A DNA stretch of 64,000 bases from NCBI RefSeq assembly GCF_031085165.1, contig NZ_JAVHTY010000003.1, positions 558,001-622,000 on the forward strand, written 5' to 3'. Positions 48,341 through 58,900 of this stretch are shown here, piece by piece. Source of the DNA: Pseudomonas sp. 102515 (GTDB taxonomy: Bacteria; Pseudomonadota; Gammaproteobacteria; Pseudomonadales; Pseudomonadaceae). Numbering within the stretch: position 1 is the first letter of the stretch; each line of letters starts with the position of its first letter. The translations under genes were made by a program, and so were the position numbers. The notes beneath the pieces were generated by a model. The model ran no database searches, was not told the origin of the DNA, and saw only the letters and a program-made list of their open reading frames with translations.

Positions 48341-50877
48341 TGCGCATCGTACTCGATCTGCAGGGCGCCCAGACCGAGAGCCGCTACCGGGGCATCGGGC
48401 GCTATTGCCTTTCCCTTGCCCAGGGAATCGCCCGGAACCGTGGAGAGCATGAACTCATCCTGCTGCTCAACGGACAGTTTGCAGACACCATCCTTCCTAT
48501 CCGGCAGCAGTTCCAGGACTTGCTACCTGCTTCAGCCATTCAGGTTTGGTACGGTACTCAACCTACCGCAGTCTGCCTACCTGGGAACGAGTGGCGACGT
48601 GCAGCTGCGGAACTGCTCAGGGAAGCGTTCATTGCTACCCTAGAGCCGGATGTCGTGCTGATCTGCAGTCTTTTCGAAGGTACGGCGGACAATGCCATCG
48701 TTAGCCTCGATCGCTTTCAGGCCGGCTGTCCTACCGCAGTCATCCTGTATGATCTGATTCCGCTCATGAATCCCGAGCAGTACCTGGATCCCCACCCGGT
48801 ATTCAAGAGCTTCTATCTGGACAAGATCGAACAGCTGCAGGCCGCAACCGGATGGCTCGGTATTTCCGAGTCTTCCTGCCGTGAGGGACGAGAGATCATC
48901 GGGTTGCCGCAGGAGCGCCTATTCAACATTTCCACCGCTGCCGATCCGCAATTCGCCCCTCAGGTTTTAGAGCCTGAGCGCCGGGCGTTGCTGTTGGAGA
49001 AGTTCTCCATCCAGAAGGACTTTGCCCTTTATACCGGAGGAGCCGATGCTCGCAAGAACCTTGAGCGTCTAATCGAGGCCTATGCTCGCCTGTCGGCACC
49101 GTCCAGAGCTGCGCACCAATTGGTACTCGCTGGCAAGATGCCTGAGCAGAGCATCGCCGCATTCAAGGCTCATGCTGCCCGGGTTGGCATCGCCGAGCAC
49201 GAACTCATTTTCACTGGCTACATCACCGATCATGAGCTGATAGGACTTTACACCTTATGTAAGGTGTTCGTGTTTCCCTCTTGGCATGAGGGTTTCGGAT
49301 TGCCGGCGCTCGAGGCCATGAGCTGCGGTGCGCCCGTCATAGGCTCCAACAGGTCTAGTATTCCTGAGGTTATCGGCAACCCAGATAGTCTGTTCGATCC
49401 GCTGGACGTGACGGGTATGGCTGAGATGATAGAGCGCGTCCTGGACGACGAAATTTTCCGTCAAGAATTGATCCGCCGCGGTCTTGAGCAATCTGGTCAT
49501 TTTTCCTGGGACCTTACTGCCAATCGCTGCATCCATGCGCTTGAGCAATTGGCTACTCTTGCGGAAACGTCGTTGCAGCTGGCGCCGGAGTCTCGGTTGT
49601 CCCTGCTGCGGGAACGGGTTGTTGCCATCGAGACTGGTGTGCCTACCTATGACGACCTCAAGGCCTGTGCCGTCGCCATGGCCAGAAACTTCCAATCGCG
49701 GTCGAGCAGAAAGTTGTTCGTGGATATCTCGCAACTCGTCCACGTCGACTCGAAAAGCGGTATCCAGCGAGTCGTCCGTAGCATTCTCAAAGAGTTGCTC
49801 GTCGCACCACCCGTGGGGTACGAGGTCAAGCCTGTATATGCGACCATGGATAGTCGTGGCTATCGACATGCCAATGCCTTCGTGAAGGAAAGTCTTGCGG
49901 AATTCGTATCTCTGGATTCCAGCGAAGATACCGCCATTGATTACGGGGCCGGCGATGTCTTCTTCGGTCTGGACCTGCAGCATCACGTCGTGATGCGCCA
50001 GCAAGAAGAGCACCTGGCCATGCGCAATGCTGGCGTAAAGGTCGTCTTCGTCGTTTACGACCTGCTGCCCATCACCATGCCTGAAGTGTTCCGCGACTTC
50101 ATTGGCGAGTTGCATCAGGATTGGCTGACCGCTATCGCCCAGAATGATGGACTGCTCTGCATCTCTGCGGCGGTGGCTGACGACATGCAGCGGTGGCTCG
50201 CGCAGCACTTGCCCGAAGGATGCCCACGACCGGAGGTTGGTTGGTTCCACTTGGGGGCCGACGTGGAAGGCTCCATCCCGACGCGAGGCTATCCTGAGGA
50301 TGCCGAAAGTGTTCTCGCGCGGCTGCGTGAGCGACCGACTTTTTTGTCGGTGGGCACGATAGAACCACGCAAGGGGCACGATCAGACCCTTGCTGCCTTT
50401 GAGGTGCTCTGGCAGCGCGGCGTAGACGCAAACCTGGTTTTGGTGGGACAGGCAGGCTGGAACGTCGATGCTCTCATCGAGCGACTCGATTCCCACCCCA
50501 TGAGGGGAGCCAAGCTGTTCTGGTTGAAGGGGATAAGCGATGAATATTTGACTGACATCTATAATACGGCAAACGGCCTAATATTCAGCTCCAAGGGAGA
50601 GGGCTTTGGCCTGCCGCTCATCGAAGCTGCCCAGCATGGGTTGCCAATCATCGCAAGAGACCTTCCTGTTTTTCGTGAGATTGCCGGCGAGCATGTTACC
50701 TATTTTCGCGGTATAGATGCTCAGGTATTGGCAGATTGCATTTCACAATGGATGGAGTCTAAAAAGTTAGGCCGACCGATGCCAGATTCTTCAAAAATAA
50801 AATGGCTGACGTGGAAGGAAAGCAAACTTCAAGTAGAGGCTATGTTGCTCAAGTTTAGGGCGGATAAAGCTAAATAA
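48340..50877 (+). CDS. Double-domain family 4 glycosyltransferase
   Basis: The 845-residue protein has two tandem GT4 catalytic domains. The first has EGFGLPALE (E-x7-E, about 317-325); the second has EGFGLPLIE (about 754-762) and LSVGTIEPRKGHDQTL near 660. Such multi-domain GT4 enzymes (WbdA-like) polymerise homopolymers of mannose or rhamnose with alternating linkages. Its place between the methyltransferase and gtr-like genes, with gmd/rmd downstream, fits a D-rhamnan or D-mannan polymerase using GDP-sugars. G+C falls near its 3' end. Confidence 0.88.
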   Translation: MRIVLDLQGAQTESRYRGIGRYCLSLAQGIARNRGEHELILLLNGQFADTILPIRQQFQDLLPASAIQVWYGTQPTAVCLPGNEWRRAAAELLREAFIATLEPDVVLICSLFEGTADNAIVSLDRFQAGCPTAVILYDLIPLMNPEQYLDPHPVFKSFYLDKIEQLQAATGWLGISESSCREGREIIGLPQERLFNISTAADPQFAPQVLEPERRALLLEKFSIQKDFALYTGGADARKNLERLIEAYARLSAPSRAAHQLVLAGKMPEQSIAAFKAHAARVGIAEHELIFTGYITDHELIGLYTLCKVFVFPSWHEGFGLPALEAMSCGAPVIGSNRSSIPEVIGNPDSLFDPLDVTGMAEMIERVLDDEIFRQELIRRGLEQSGHFSWDLTANRCIHALEQLATLAETSLQLAPESRLSLLRERVVAIETGVPTYDDLKACAVAMARNFQSRSSRKLFVDISQLVHVDSKSGIQRVVRSILKELLVAPPVGYEVKPVYATMDSRGYRHANAFVKESLAEFVSLDSSEDTAIDYGAGDVFFGLDLQHHVVMRQQEEHLAMRNAGVKVVFVVYDLLPITMPEVFRDFIGELHQDWLTAIAQNDGLLCISAAVADDMQRWLAQHLPEGCPRPEVGWFHLGADVEGSIPTRGYPEDAESVLARLRERPTFLSVGTIEPRKGHDQTLAAFEVLWQRGVDANLVLVGQAGWNVDALIERLDSHPMRGAKLFWLKGISDEYLTDIYNTANGLIFSSKGEGFGLPLIEAAQHGLPIIARDLPVFREIAGEHVTYFRGIDAQVLADCISQWMESKKLGRPMPDSSKIKWLTWKESKLQVEAMLLKFRADKAK

Positions 50878-50925
50878 CGCGCCAGCGACGATTTGCTAAA
50901 TACTTTGAGAGAAACCCTTGGTGAT

Positions 50926-52977
50926 ATGCAAATGCTACGTCTTGTTTTTGGTTGGTTTGTCCTTTTATTAATATCGTCTTTACTGTTGTTTAAGACTTAT
51001 CTCCATAGTGATTTGCTATTCTTGGATAGCGTAATGGTGGATATATTTCAGAACAATGGTAGCTGGCGTGACTGGAAAATAACTCCTGCGCCTGCCTATT
51101 TTCCAGATGTACTCAGCTACGCGATCGGTTACTGGTTACTGCCTAATCCAGCGTTAAGGGTCGTTTTCGTCTGTGTGATACAGGCTATAACCTTGGCCAT
51201 GGCTTGTCTTCGCCTTGCCAGAGTATTGCAGCCTGATCTTTCTGTTAATACCAGATTGGTAGTACTTGGATCGCTCGCACTATTAACATTTGTTGCCTCT
51301 CACTCAGGGATGTGGTTGTTTTTTAACAGCACTAATAATCATTTTGCAGCACTACTCTTCCCAATTCTTGCGCTATCACTAATTTTAGGTATTGTGGAGA
51401 GGGATCGTGGTTTTGACTACTTGCTATTGGCCATTTGTGTCGTTGCCGGTACAGTGTCGACTTCCATATTTATCTTGTCTTTCACATTGCCCATGGTGAT
51501 CATGAGCTTCACGAGCATGTTGATTAGTCGTCGCTCGAAAGCCAAGGTGAAAGTTTGGGCGAAAATTCTGGCCGCTCTTTGCCTTGGACATTTGCTCTCG
51601 ACTGGTGTCAGTCGCCTGTTGATCTCGTATGATGCTCTTAGCGGTCGAGCTCCGATGACTGTTGAAGGTGCCCTAGTCGCGGCAAAATATCTATATGCCG
51701 CAACCCTGGGAGTATTTGGAAGAGATAATCTCTACACCTTTACTTTGGCCCTAGTAATTGTTGTGGCTATGGCTTGGCTGTCAATTGACTGTGCTCGGCG
51801 TTTGTCTTTGAGTAATAAACAGACATCAGATGGAGCCTCTGCTTTAGTTTTTCAATTTCCACGTGAACAATGGCAGTTATTCCTTTGCTTCGCGTTCCTC
51901 TGCTTAGTCATTCCTGTGTCAGTGGTTGGGGTCGTTGCCTCAGGTGGCTTCCTCGATTTGGCAGGTTATCGGTATTTCGCTTTCCCTCTTGTTCTAGCAA
52001 TTTTGCTATCGATCGTAAAGTTGAGTTTTTGTGATGCTTTCGAGAGGAAGACCGCTCAGTTAGCAATCCAATCTTCGCTAGGGTTGATAGCCGTTTTGGG
52101 TGTGCTTTCGTTTAAGCCGCTCTTGGTAAGCAGTGGTCAGCCGGACTACGCTACCCTAGTGAAGAAAGGGGTAAAAGGGCCTTCTGACTATGTTGCTAGC
52201 TGTATAGATGGGATTGCCAGGCAAGGTTTAAACCTAGGATCTGGAGTCGCGGATTTTTGGAATGCTCGTAGCGTCTCCTATAAATCAAGTTTTTCCCCTT
52301 ACATTCTACCAGTGCTGCAAAACGCTGATCCTTTTTTTCATATGATGACTCTGGGTCCATTGAAGGATCGGGGGCGCTATGATTTGAAGCCTTACAATTT
52401 TGCGATCTTGAATCGCTCAGGTACGCGCTCTCAGTTCGATTTGTTACCCGAGACAATAGGTCGAAGCTTGCCAAAACCTGAGCAGGTATTCACCTGTGCG
52501 GGCACTGACCTCGAAATTTGGTTTTACTCTGATCAAAGCCTCAACGATTTTATGCAGGCTAAAATTGATAGCTTTCTCGGTCAAACTGGGCAGTTTCGTC
52601 GATATGAAGTTGAAGGAGATAAAGTGCTTGGCCTCATAGGAGGCGCCGAACAGCATGAGCGGACCGCTGTAGCTGGTAGAAGCGGTGAAGGCTTTCTAAT
52701 GTATGGACCCTATATCGATCTTCCTCCGGGTGAGTACCAAGTGACCATTGACTACAGCGCTAGTGCTTCGGGAAGCCGTTGGGATGCAGGTAGATTCAAC
52801 GATCCAGAAAAAAATTTAACGATCTCTTCGGGGAATTTTCTAACCACAGTAAATTCCACCGCAAAGCGGTTTACCCTAAAAAACAAAATAGAGCAATTTG
52901 AAATACGAGCTTGGTATAATGGTCAGGGCAATTTATCTGTACGCAAAGTTAGTATTTTGCGAGTATCTGAGCAATGA
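50926..52977 (+). CDS. Polytopic membrane protein with C-terminal beta domain (GtrC/GT-C-like)
   Basis: The 683-residue protein has about eleven hydrophobic helices in the first 430 residues and a soluble C-terminal part. That part ends in a jelly-roll-like segment (GPYIDLPPGEYQVTIDYSAS, about 600-683). The plan suits a periplasm-facing polyprenyl-sugar-dependent glycosyltransferase, and gtrA- and gtrB-like genes follow. No named family recognised. Start uncertain: ATG at 50926, or a TTG at 50893. Strikingly AT-rich compared with the genes before 50 kb. Confidence 0.75.
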   Translation: MQMLRLVFGWFVLLLISSLLLFKTYLHSDLLFLDSVMVDIFQNNGSWRDWKITPAPAYFPDVLSYAIGYWLLPNPALRVVFVCVIQAITLAMACLRLARVLQPDLSVNTRLVVLGSLALLTFVASHSGMWLFFNSTNNHFAALLFPILALSLILGIVERDRGFDYLLLAICVVAGTVSTSIFILSFTLPMVIMSFTSMLISRRSKAKVKVWAKILAALCLGHLLSTGVSRLLISYDALSGRAPMTVEGALVAAKYLYAATLGVFGRDNLYTFTLALVIVVAMAWLSIDCARRLSLSNKQTSDGASALVFQFPREQWQLFLCFAFLCLVIPVSVVGVVASGGFLDLAGYRYFAFPLVLAILLSIVKLSFCDAFERKTAQLAIQSSLGLIAVLGVLSFKPLLVSSGQPDYATLVKKGVKGPSDYVASCIDGIARQGLNLGSGVADFWNARSVSYKSSFSPYILPVLQNADPFFHMMTLGPLKDRGRYDLKPYNFAILNRSGTRSQFDLLPETIGRSLPKPEQVFTCAGTDLEIWFYSDQSLNDFMQAKIDSFLGQTGQFRRYEVEGDKVLGLIGGAEQHERTAVAGRSGEGFLMYGPYIDLPPGEYQVTIDYSASASGSRWDAGRFNDPEKNLTISSGNFLTTVNSTAKRFTLKNKIEQFEIRAWYNGQGNLSVRKVSILRVSEQ

Positions 52978-53432
52978 TACTGGCGCGCAAACTTGAGTGG
53001 CGACCAGAAATAAGACTGATTCTAGGGTTTGTGTTGGTATCTGGGCTGGGGTGGATTAGTGATGTCATGGCATATTTCGTGGCAACGCATGTCTTCTTGG
53101 CGTCTGCCTTTTCAGCCAACATTTTGTCTTCTTTCATAGGCGTCACGCTTGTGTGGTTCCTGTCAATAAAGTCACTTTTTAAGGTGACCTCTAAACGCAG
53201 GCGTTATTTCTTGATTTTGTACTGGGGTTGGCAGGCTGTTTCTATCTTTTTTTATTCTAAAATCATACAGGGAGTAGATGGTTTTATGGCCGAATACTTC
53301 GCGGGTGGAATGTGGCTTTCATATTCATCGATAACTGCCAAGATAGTAGTCACGCCAATTAATTTATTGTCCAATTTTCTGTTTATGCGCTGGCTTAGCG
53401 GTTTGATTAAGACAGTCATTAAGGAGGCTTGA
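52974..53432 (+). CDS. GtrA-like flippase
   Basis: The 152-residue protein has four membrane helices. The N-terminal FVLVSGLGWISDVMAYFVAT and C-terminal NLLSNFLFMRW patterns are those of the GtrA/DPMS family, which flips undecaprenyl-phosphate-linked sugars to the periplasm. It overlaps the preceding membrane protein by 4 nt and is followed directly by a GtrB-like enzyme. Confidence 0.85.
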   Translation: MILARKLEWRPEIRLILGFVLVSGLGWISDVMAYFVATHVFLASAFSANILSSFIGVTLVWFLSIKSLFKVTSKRRRYFLILYWGWQAVSIFFYSKIIQGVDGFMAEYFAGGMWLSYSSITAKIVVTPINLLSNFLFMRWLSGLIKTVIKEA

Positions 53433-54251
53433 GTGGATCAAATGAAAGGAAATGAACGCGTTCTGGTTTTTATTCCCGCCTATCGTTGTCAGGCGCAGAT
53501 TACCAGAGTGATCGGTCAATTCGATGCTGAGGTCCAAGCGTTAATCGATACCGTTATCGTTGTCGATAATATCTCTCCAGATGGAACCCTGCAAGCTGCG
53601 ATAGATTCGGCCGTAACTATCAATAGTTGTAGATTCATCGCCTGGAAAAATGATGATAATTATGGTCTTGGCGGCTCGCACAAGGCAGCTTTCCGTTATG
53701 CTTTGGAGGAAGGCTACGAATACCTGGTTGTTTTGCACGGTGACGATCAGGCAGATATACATGACCTTATTCCTGCATTTAAAAAACAGACTCACAGAAA
53801 AGTGGATTGCTTGCTAGGGGCCCGCTTTATGAAAGGTAGCCGCTTGATGGGATATTCGAGGTTCCGCACCCTCGGCAATAGGGTCTATAATGTGCTATTC
53901 GGATTAGTGGCAAACAGGCGAGTCTATGATCTCGGGTCTGGTTTGAATCTGTATAGATTGGATGCGTTTAAAGAGTTTTATTATAAAAAATTTCCTGATG
54001 ATTTGACTTTCAACTACGTCATGCTGTTGGCTAGCTTTCATCGCAAGCAGAATGTTGCTTTTTTTCCAATTAGCTGGAGAGAGGAAGATCAGGCATCTAA
54101 TGTAAGACTGTTTCGTCAGGCTTTCAAAGTTCTAGGTTTGCTTGGGGGCTGCCTGTTTAAAGGTAATGCTTTTTTTGAGGAAGAGATGCGTAGCAAAGTA
54201 GTTTCTTCTTATAGCGGAAAGATTGTGCACGATAAAAATGCTCATGAATAA
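53433..54251 (+). CDS. GtrB-like family 2 glycosyltransferase (polyprenyl-phosphate sugar synthase)
   Basis: This 272-residue GT2 enzyme resembles dolichol-phosphate mannosyltransferases: VFIPAYRCQAQI at the start, VVDNISPDGT, and the metal-binding VVLHGDDQADI (about 105). It would load a sugar onto undecaprenyl phosphate for the GtrA-like flippase. AAGGAGG lies 5 nt before a GTG start; an ATG three codons later is less well placed. Confidence 0.86.
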   Translation: MDQMKGNERVLVFIPAYRCQAQITRVIGQFDAEVQALIDTVIVVDNISPDGTLQAAIDSAVTINSCRFIAWKNDDNYGLGGSHKAAFRYALEEGYEYLVVLHGDDQADIHDLIPAFKKQTHRKVDCLLGARFMKGSRLMGYSRFRTLGNRVYNVLFGLVANRRVYDLGSGLNLYRLDAFKEFYYKKFPDDLTFNYVMLLASFHRKQNVAFFPISWREEDQASNVRLFRQAFKVLGLLGGCLFKGNAFFEEEMRSKVVSSYSGKIVHDKNAHE

Positions 54252-55140
54252 GCGCGCGCTATTGGGCTTCTTCTTGTTGTTTGTTTTTGCCTCACTTGCG
54301 GCGTGGCTTTTTTTATTCGGATTTTCTATACTTCATCTTTTGGCAAGTGAGCAGCCTTTTGCGCTATTTTGTATAATTGCACTTTATTTTTCTTCGCATA
54401 GTGTCCGTATGTTACGGCTGTCTTTGTTGACGTTGGATGAAAGAGAAAAGGCATTGCCACTTATGGGGGCTCATGCACTAACCGCATTTCCAAGTGCTTT
54501 TTTGCCTTTTAAAATAGGTGAATTTTTGCGGTTAGGGGGATTTTTCTATGTTTATAGTGGAAGAAGGAAAGCCCTGGCGATTTGGCTGGCTGAACGATTC
54601 TCGGACATTGTTGTACTCGTCGTTTGCATTGTTGGATTGTATATTTTTAACGTTGAAGTTCCAGCCGAAATGCGTGTGGTTTTTATGGTGTTCCTCTCGG
54701 CTTGTCTCCTTGGTTTGTTTGGAATGTTCGCCGTCTCAAAGGTATTCGTCTATCTTAATAGGCATCTCGTATTGGTGAGCCGTAGTAGCCACGGTCTTTC
54801 ACTCCTTAAGGTTAGTCATGGTTTGCGTCTTTTAGAAACTGACGTCGTCAAATCTGTCGAAGGACGGTTGTCTGGTATTCTTCTGCTAACTATTCTTGTT
54901 TGGGCCCTTGAAATGCTGGCTATCGCTGTATTTGTGAAAGTTATAGAAGCAAGTGAGCCGAGTATGGCCAGTTTATTTTATTCGGTTTTGTTAGGTGGTT
55001 CAGCAGATGGATCTAATACTCAATTGAGCGTGTTTGGGCTACATCAATCACTGGCGCTTGCCTTATTAGCGTCCGTTTTTCTGATGCTTGCTGGCACAGC
55101 TACTTGGCTAAAGGAATCTAGGTCTCGAGATGCTAGATAA
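54238..55140 (+). CDS. UPF0104/LPG-synthase-TM-like integral membrane protein
   Basis: The 300-residue protein has about eight hydrophobic helices. Conserved patterns FPSAFLPFKIGEFLRL (about 85-100) and WLAERFSDIVVL match the lysylphosphatidylglycerol-synthase transmembrane/UPF0104 family, several members of which are lipid or lipid-sugar flippases. It overlaps both neighbours, so it is part of the same operon. Exact cargo unknown. Start among TTG/ATG codons at 54223-54244 is uncertain. Confidence 0.8.
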   Translation: MLMNKRALLGFFLLFVFASLAAWLFLFGFSILHLLASEQPFALFCIIALYFSSHSVRMLRLSLLTLDEREKALPLMGAHALTAFPSAFLPFKIGEFLRLGGFFYVYSGRRKALAIWLAERFSDIVVLVVCIVGLYIFNVEVPAEMRVVFMVFLSACLLGLFGMFAVSKVFVYLNRHLVLVSRSSHGLSLLKVSHGLRLLETDVVKSVEGRLSGILLLTILVWALEMLAIAVFVKVIEASEPSMASLFYSVLLGGSADGSNTQLSVFGLHQSLALALLASVFLMLAGTATWLKESRSRDAR

Positions 55141-56593
55141 GCAGAAAAATATAATACTAATATTCGACGATCGCGAGATAGTCAGCGGTGACGTTAGGAA
55201 CTTAGTTGGCCATCGTCGATACGGAGAAATTGTCTTTAAGCGAAAAACGCTTATTCGACATTTTTTTAGTGCTGTTCCGGATTGGATGAGTAAAAACTTT
55301 ATTCATTTGCGAAGTGCGGACGATCTCCCTGAGTTGCGGAGGACTCTAGAAACAAGCAGCGAGTCTACAGCGGTCTGCGTAGTGGCAGGGCGAGCAGGGT
55401 TTCGCCAATTGCAGTATTTGAATCAACTCATGCAGCGAATGCCCTATGCCGAAGAGGATTTCATAGATCGCCTGTATAAACCATTAATATTGTTCCTCCA
55501 AAATGCTCACTTTTTGGTAGAGAATTGGTCAACCTTCGTAGCTAGTCCGCTGCACATGTGGGACCGTGCATGGCAAGGTTTTCAGCGAGTTCAATCTATT
55601 GAGCCATTTGATCTTTCCAATATAAGAGATTTTCTGTCCTTTACCTGCGACTCTACGGCTACTCGGCACTTCAACGAGGTGCAGATAGATACGTTCTTTT
55701 ACACGAAGCGCTCGACAGATAAGCGCAAGATGTTAGCCGAATATTCTTTTTACAATCTTGTTCCTGAGTCTATGCGACCTTGGCTGATTCAGCCGTTTGA
55801 TTATCAAGACGAAGGTGGGCGGGCCTCATATAAAATGATGCGTTACTACCTTGCTGACGCAGCATTGCAATGGGTACATGGAGCATTTGAAAGAGATACT
55901 TTCGAGCCCTTTGTTGAGCGGATTTTATTTTTTCTCGCGTCTCGACCGCAGCAGTTACAAAATAAAGAAGACGTTGCGAAAATTGCAAAAAAGTTATTCG
56001 TTGACAAGGTCAAGCACAGGGCAGAAGAATTTCTTTCCATTGAGCGGGGTCGTAGCATAAATGATTTAGTGAAGAGCGCTACTCCACATCTTGAGTTGAA
56101 TAGTCAAGTTGAGCGCTATCTTCGACTGTATCATCGTCATCAAAAATCATTTGAACAAGCCCATTTGGTTGTTGGTCATGGTGATCCATGTTTTTCAAAT
56201 ATTCTGTACGATCAGCAGCGCTATTTGCTTAAGCTTATAGATCCCAAAGGGGCTATAAGCCAGGACGAGATTTGGACTCATCCGCTCTATGATCTTTGCA
56301 AGATTTCACATAGCATCATGGGTGATTATGATTTCATTAACAATGGGCTTTTCGAAGTTGGATTTACAGAGGAGAGCGCTCTTAAGCTAACAATCAATCA
56401 AGGCAATATGTCGAGTCTCAAACAACTTTTCTTGAAGTCTATAGCGACCCAAGGCTACAACGCAAAAGTCATGCGCTTAGGGGAGGCATCATTATTCTTA
56501 TCCATGCTGCCGTTACATCTAGATCACCCTAAGAAAATAATGGCTTTCCTAGTAACGTCTGGGAAAATACTTGACGAGATTGAATATGGATAG
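55130..56593 (+). CDS. Putative small-molecule kinase (APH/choline-kinase-like C-terminus)
   Basis: The 487-residue protein's last third has the Brenner-type motif VVGHGDPCFSNILYD (about 346-360) and LKLIDPKG (about 366-373), the catalytic and metal sites of aminoglycoside/choline/homoserine kinase-like phosphotransferases. The N-terminal 300 residues are not recognised. With the following HAD and nucleotidyltransferase genes it forms a triad that could phosphorylate and activate a small polar group for the polysaccharide. Substrate unknown. Confidence 0.75.
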   Translation: MLDKQKNIILIFDDREIVSGDVRNLVGHRRYGEIVFKRKTLIRHFFSAVPDWMSKNFIHLRSADDLPELRRTLETSSESTAVCVVAGRAGFRQLQYLNQLMQRMPYAEEDFIDRLYKPLILFLQNAHFLVENWSTFVASPLHMWDRAWQGFQRVQSIEPFDLSNIRDFLSFTCDSTATRHFNEVQIDTFFYTKRSTDKRKMLAEYSFYNLVPESMRPWLIQPFDYQDEGGRASYKMMRYYLADAALQWVHGAFERDTFEPFVERILFFLASRPQQLQNKEDVAKIAKKLFVDKVKHRAEEFLSIERGRSINDLVKSATPHLELNSQVERYLRLYHRHQKSFEQAHLVVGHGDPCFSNILYDQQRYLLKLIDPKGAISQDEIWTHPLYDLCKISHSIMGDYDFINNGLFEVGFTEESALKLTINQGNMSSLKQLFLKSIATQGYNAKVMRLGEASLFLSMLPLHLDHPKKIMAFLVTSGKILDEIEYG

Positions 56594-56984
56594 CTATCAA
56601 GAGGAGTTAGATGGAGTTTTGATAGTGGATGTCGACGGTACGCTGTGCGAGATTAAATCGGCAGGACAAACATATGCCGACGTCGAACCAAAACTTGCGA
56701 TGATCGAAAAGCTCAAGGAGTATAAGAGTAAAGGTTATAAGATACTGTTGTTTACCGCGCGTAATATGCGAACATTTAATGGCAATATTGGTTTGTTGAA
56801 CAAGCATACTGCTCCCGTTCTGTTGGAATGGTTAGATAAATGGGAGGTGCCATATGACGAGATTTTGTTCGGTAAACCATGGCCTATGAGGCGCGGATTC
56901 TATATTGATGATCGCGCTATTCGGCCCGATGAATTTCTTTCCCTTAGCGAGGAAGAAATTCAGACCTTGTTAGGTCAGGACTAG
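56586..56984 (+). CDS. HAD-family phosphatase-like protein
   Basis: The 132-residue protein has HAD motif I LIVDVDGTL (nucleophile Asp15), motif II LLFTARNM (about 52), then GKPW and YIDDRAIRP for motifs III/IV. Small HAD proteins like this sit in capsule loci beside nucleotidyltransferases. It starts inside the end of the kinase-like gene. It may remove or check a phosphate on the intermediate; substrate unknown. Confidence 0.82.
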   Translation: MDSYQEELDGVLIVDVDGTLCEIKSAGQTYADVEPKLAMIEKLKEYKSKGYKILLFTARNMRTFNGNIGLLNKHTAPVLLEWLDKWEVPYDEILFGKPWPMRRGFYIDDRAIRPDEFLSLSEEEIQTLLGQD

Positions 56985-56995
56985 GAGCGGCATAA

Positions 56996-57757
56996 ATGTC
57001 AATTAATATTGTTATTACAATGGCTGGTCGAGGGTCCCGCTTCACCGAAGCCGGATTTACGGTGCCGAAATATGAAATACTCGCGCATGGTAGAAGTCTG
57101 TTCGATTGGTCGATGCTGTCGCTGAAAAATTTTTTCTCCCCTGATTGTCACCTGATTTTTGTATGCTTGAAAAGTAATAGGTCTTCTGAATATGTCCTTA
57201 GCCGCTGCCACAGTCTAGGTTTAAAAAATGTCCAGATAGTTGAGCTGGATGGCCTTACAGATGGACAAGCAACTAGTGCCTACCTGACAAGAAATCTTTG
57301 GCGAGTAGATTTGCCGTTACTCGTGTACAATATCGATACATTTGTCACGCCGTCCTCTCTTGGTCCCAAGCAAATTAGAGAAGGATCTGATGCATGGATT
57401 CCATGTTTTCAGGTCCCCGGTGATCACTGGAGTTTTGTGAAGCTTGGCTCAGACCAATGGGCGATTGAATTTTCAGAGAAAAAAAGAATATCTGATTTCG
57501 CTTCGATTGGGCTTTATTGGTTCGCGCGAGCAGATTATTTTTCTCAAGCCTATGAAAACTTCTTCTCCAAGCCCGATAGCTTAGTTCGAGGCGAGCGTTA
57601 TATTGCTCCGCTCTATCAAGAATTGCTTCTTCAAGGGCTGAAAATTTCGATTCTCGATTTACCAGTCGAAGACGTCCATGTATTAGGTACTCCCCAAGAG
57701 CTTAATTCCTTCATGCAAAAATCTCCTGACCAACTAGAAGGCATCGGCGATCTCTGA
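56996..57757 (+). CDS. Nucleotidyltransferase-like protein
   Basis: The 253-residue protein has an N-terminal nucleotide-binding motif TMAGRGSRF with PKYEI downstream (about 8-26). LLVYNIDTFV (about 108-117) holds the metal-binding Asp. It belongs to the NTP-transferase superfamily and may form a CDP- or NDP-activated donor. GGAG lies 8 nt before the ATG. It ends the AT-rich insert; G+C rises sharply in the 97-bp gap before gmd, which shows no clear promoter. Confidence 0.83.
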   Translation: MSINIVITMAGRGSRFTEAGFTVPKYEILAHGRSLFDWSMLSLKNFFSPDCHLIFVCLKSNRSSEYVLSRCHSLGLKNVQIVELDGLTDGQATSAYLTRNLWRVDLPLLVYNIDTFVTPSSLGPKQIREGSDAWIPCFQVPGDHWSFVKLGSDQWAIEFSEKKRISDFASIGLYWFARADYFSQAYENFFSKPDSLVRGERYIAPLYQELLLQGLKISILDLPVEDVHVLGTPQELNSFMQKSPDQLEGIGDL

Positions 57758-57818
57758 ATTTGTCGTGGAAGCTGCCGAAACAACAGGTATCCTGTAATAC
57801 GGCGTCTTTGCGTTCTAG

Positions 57819-58886
<1,068 letters not shown>

Positions 58887-58900
58887 CCAAGGGGATAGGC

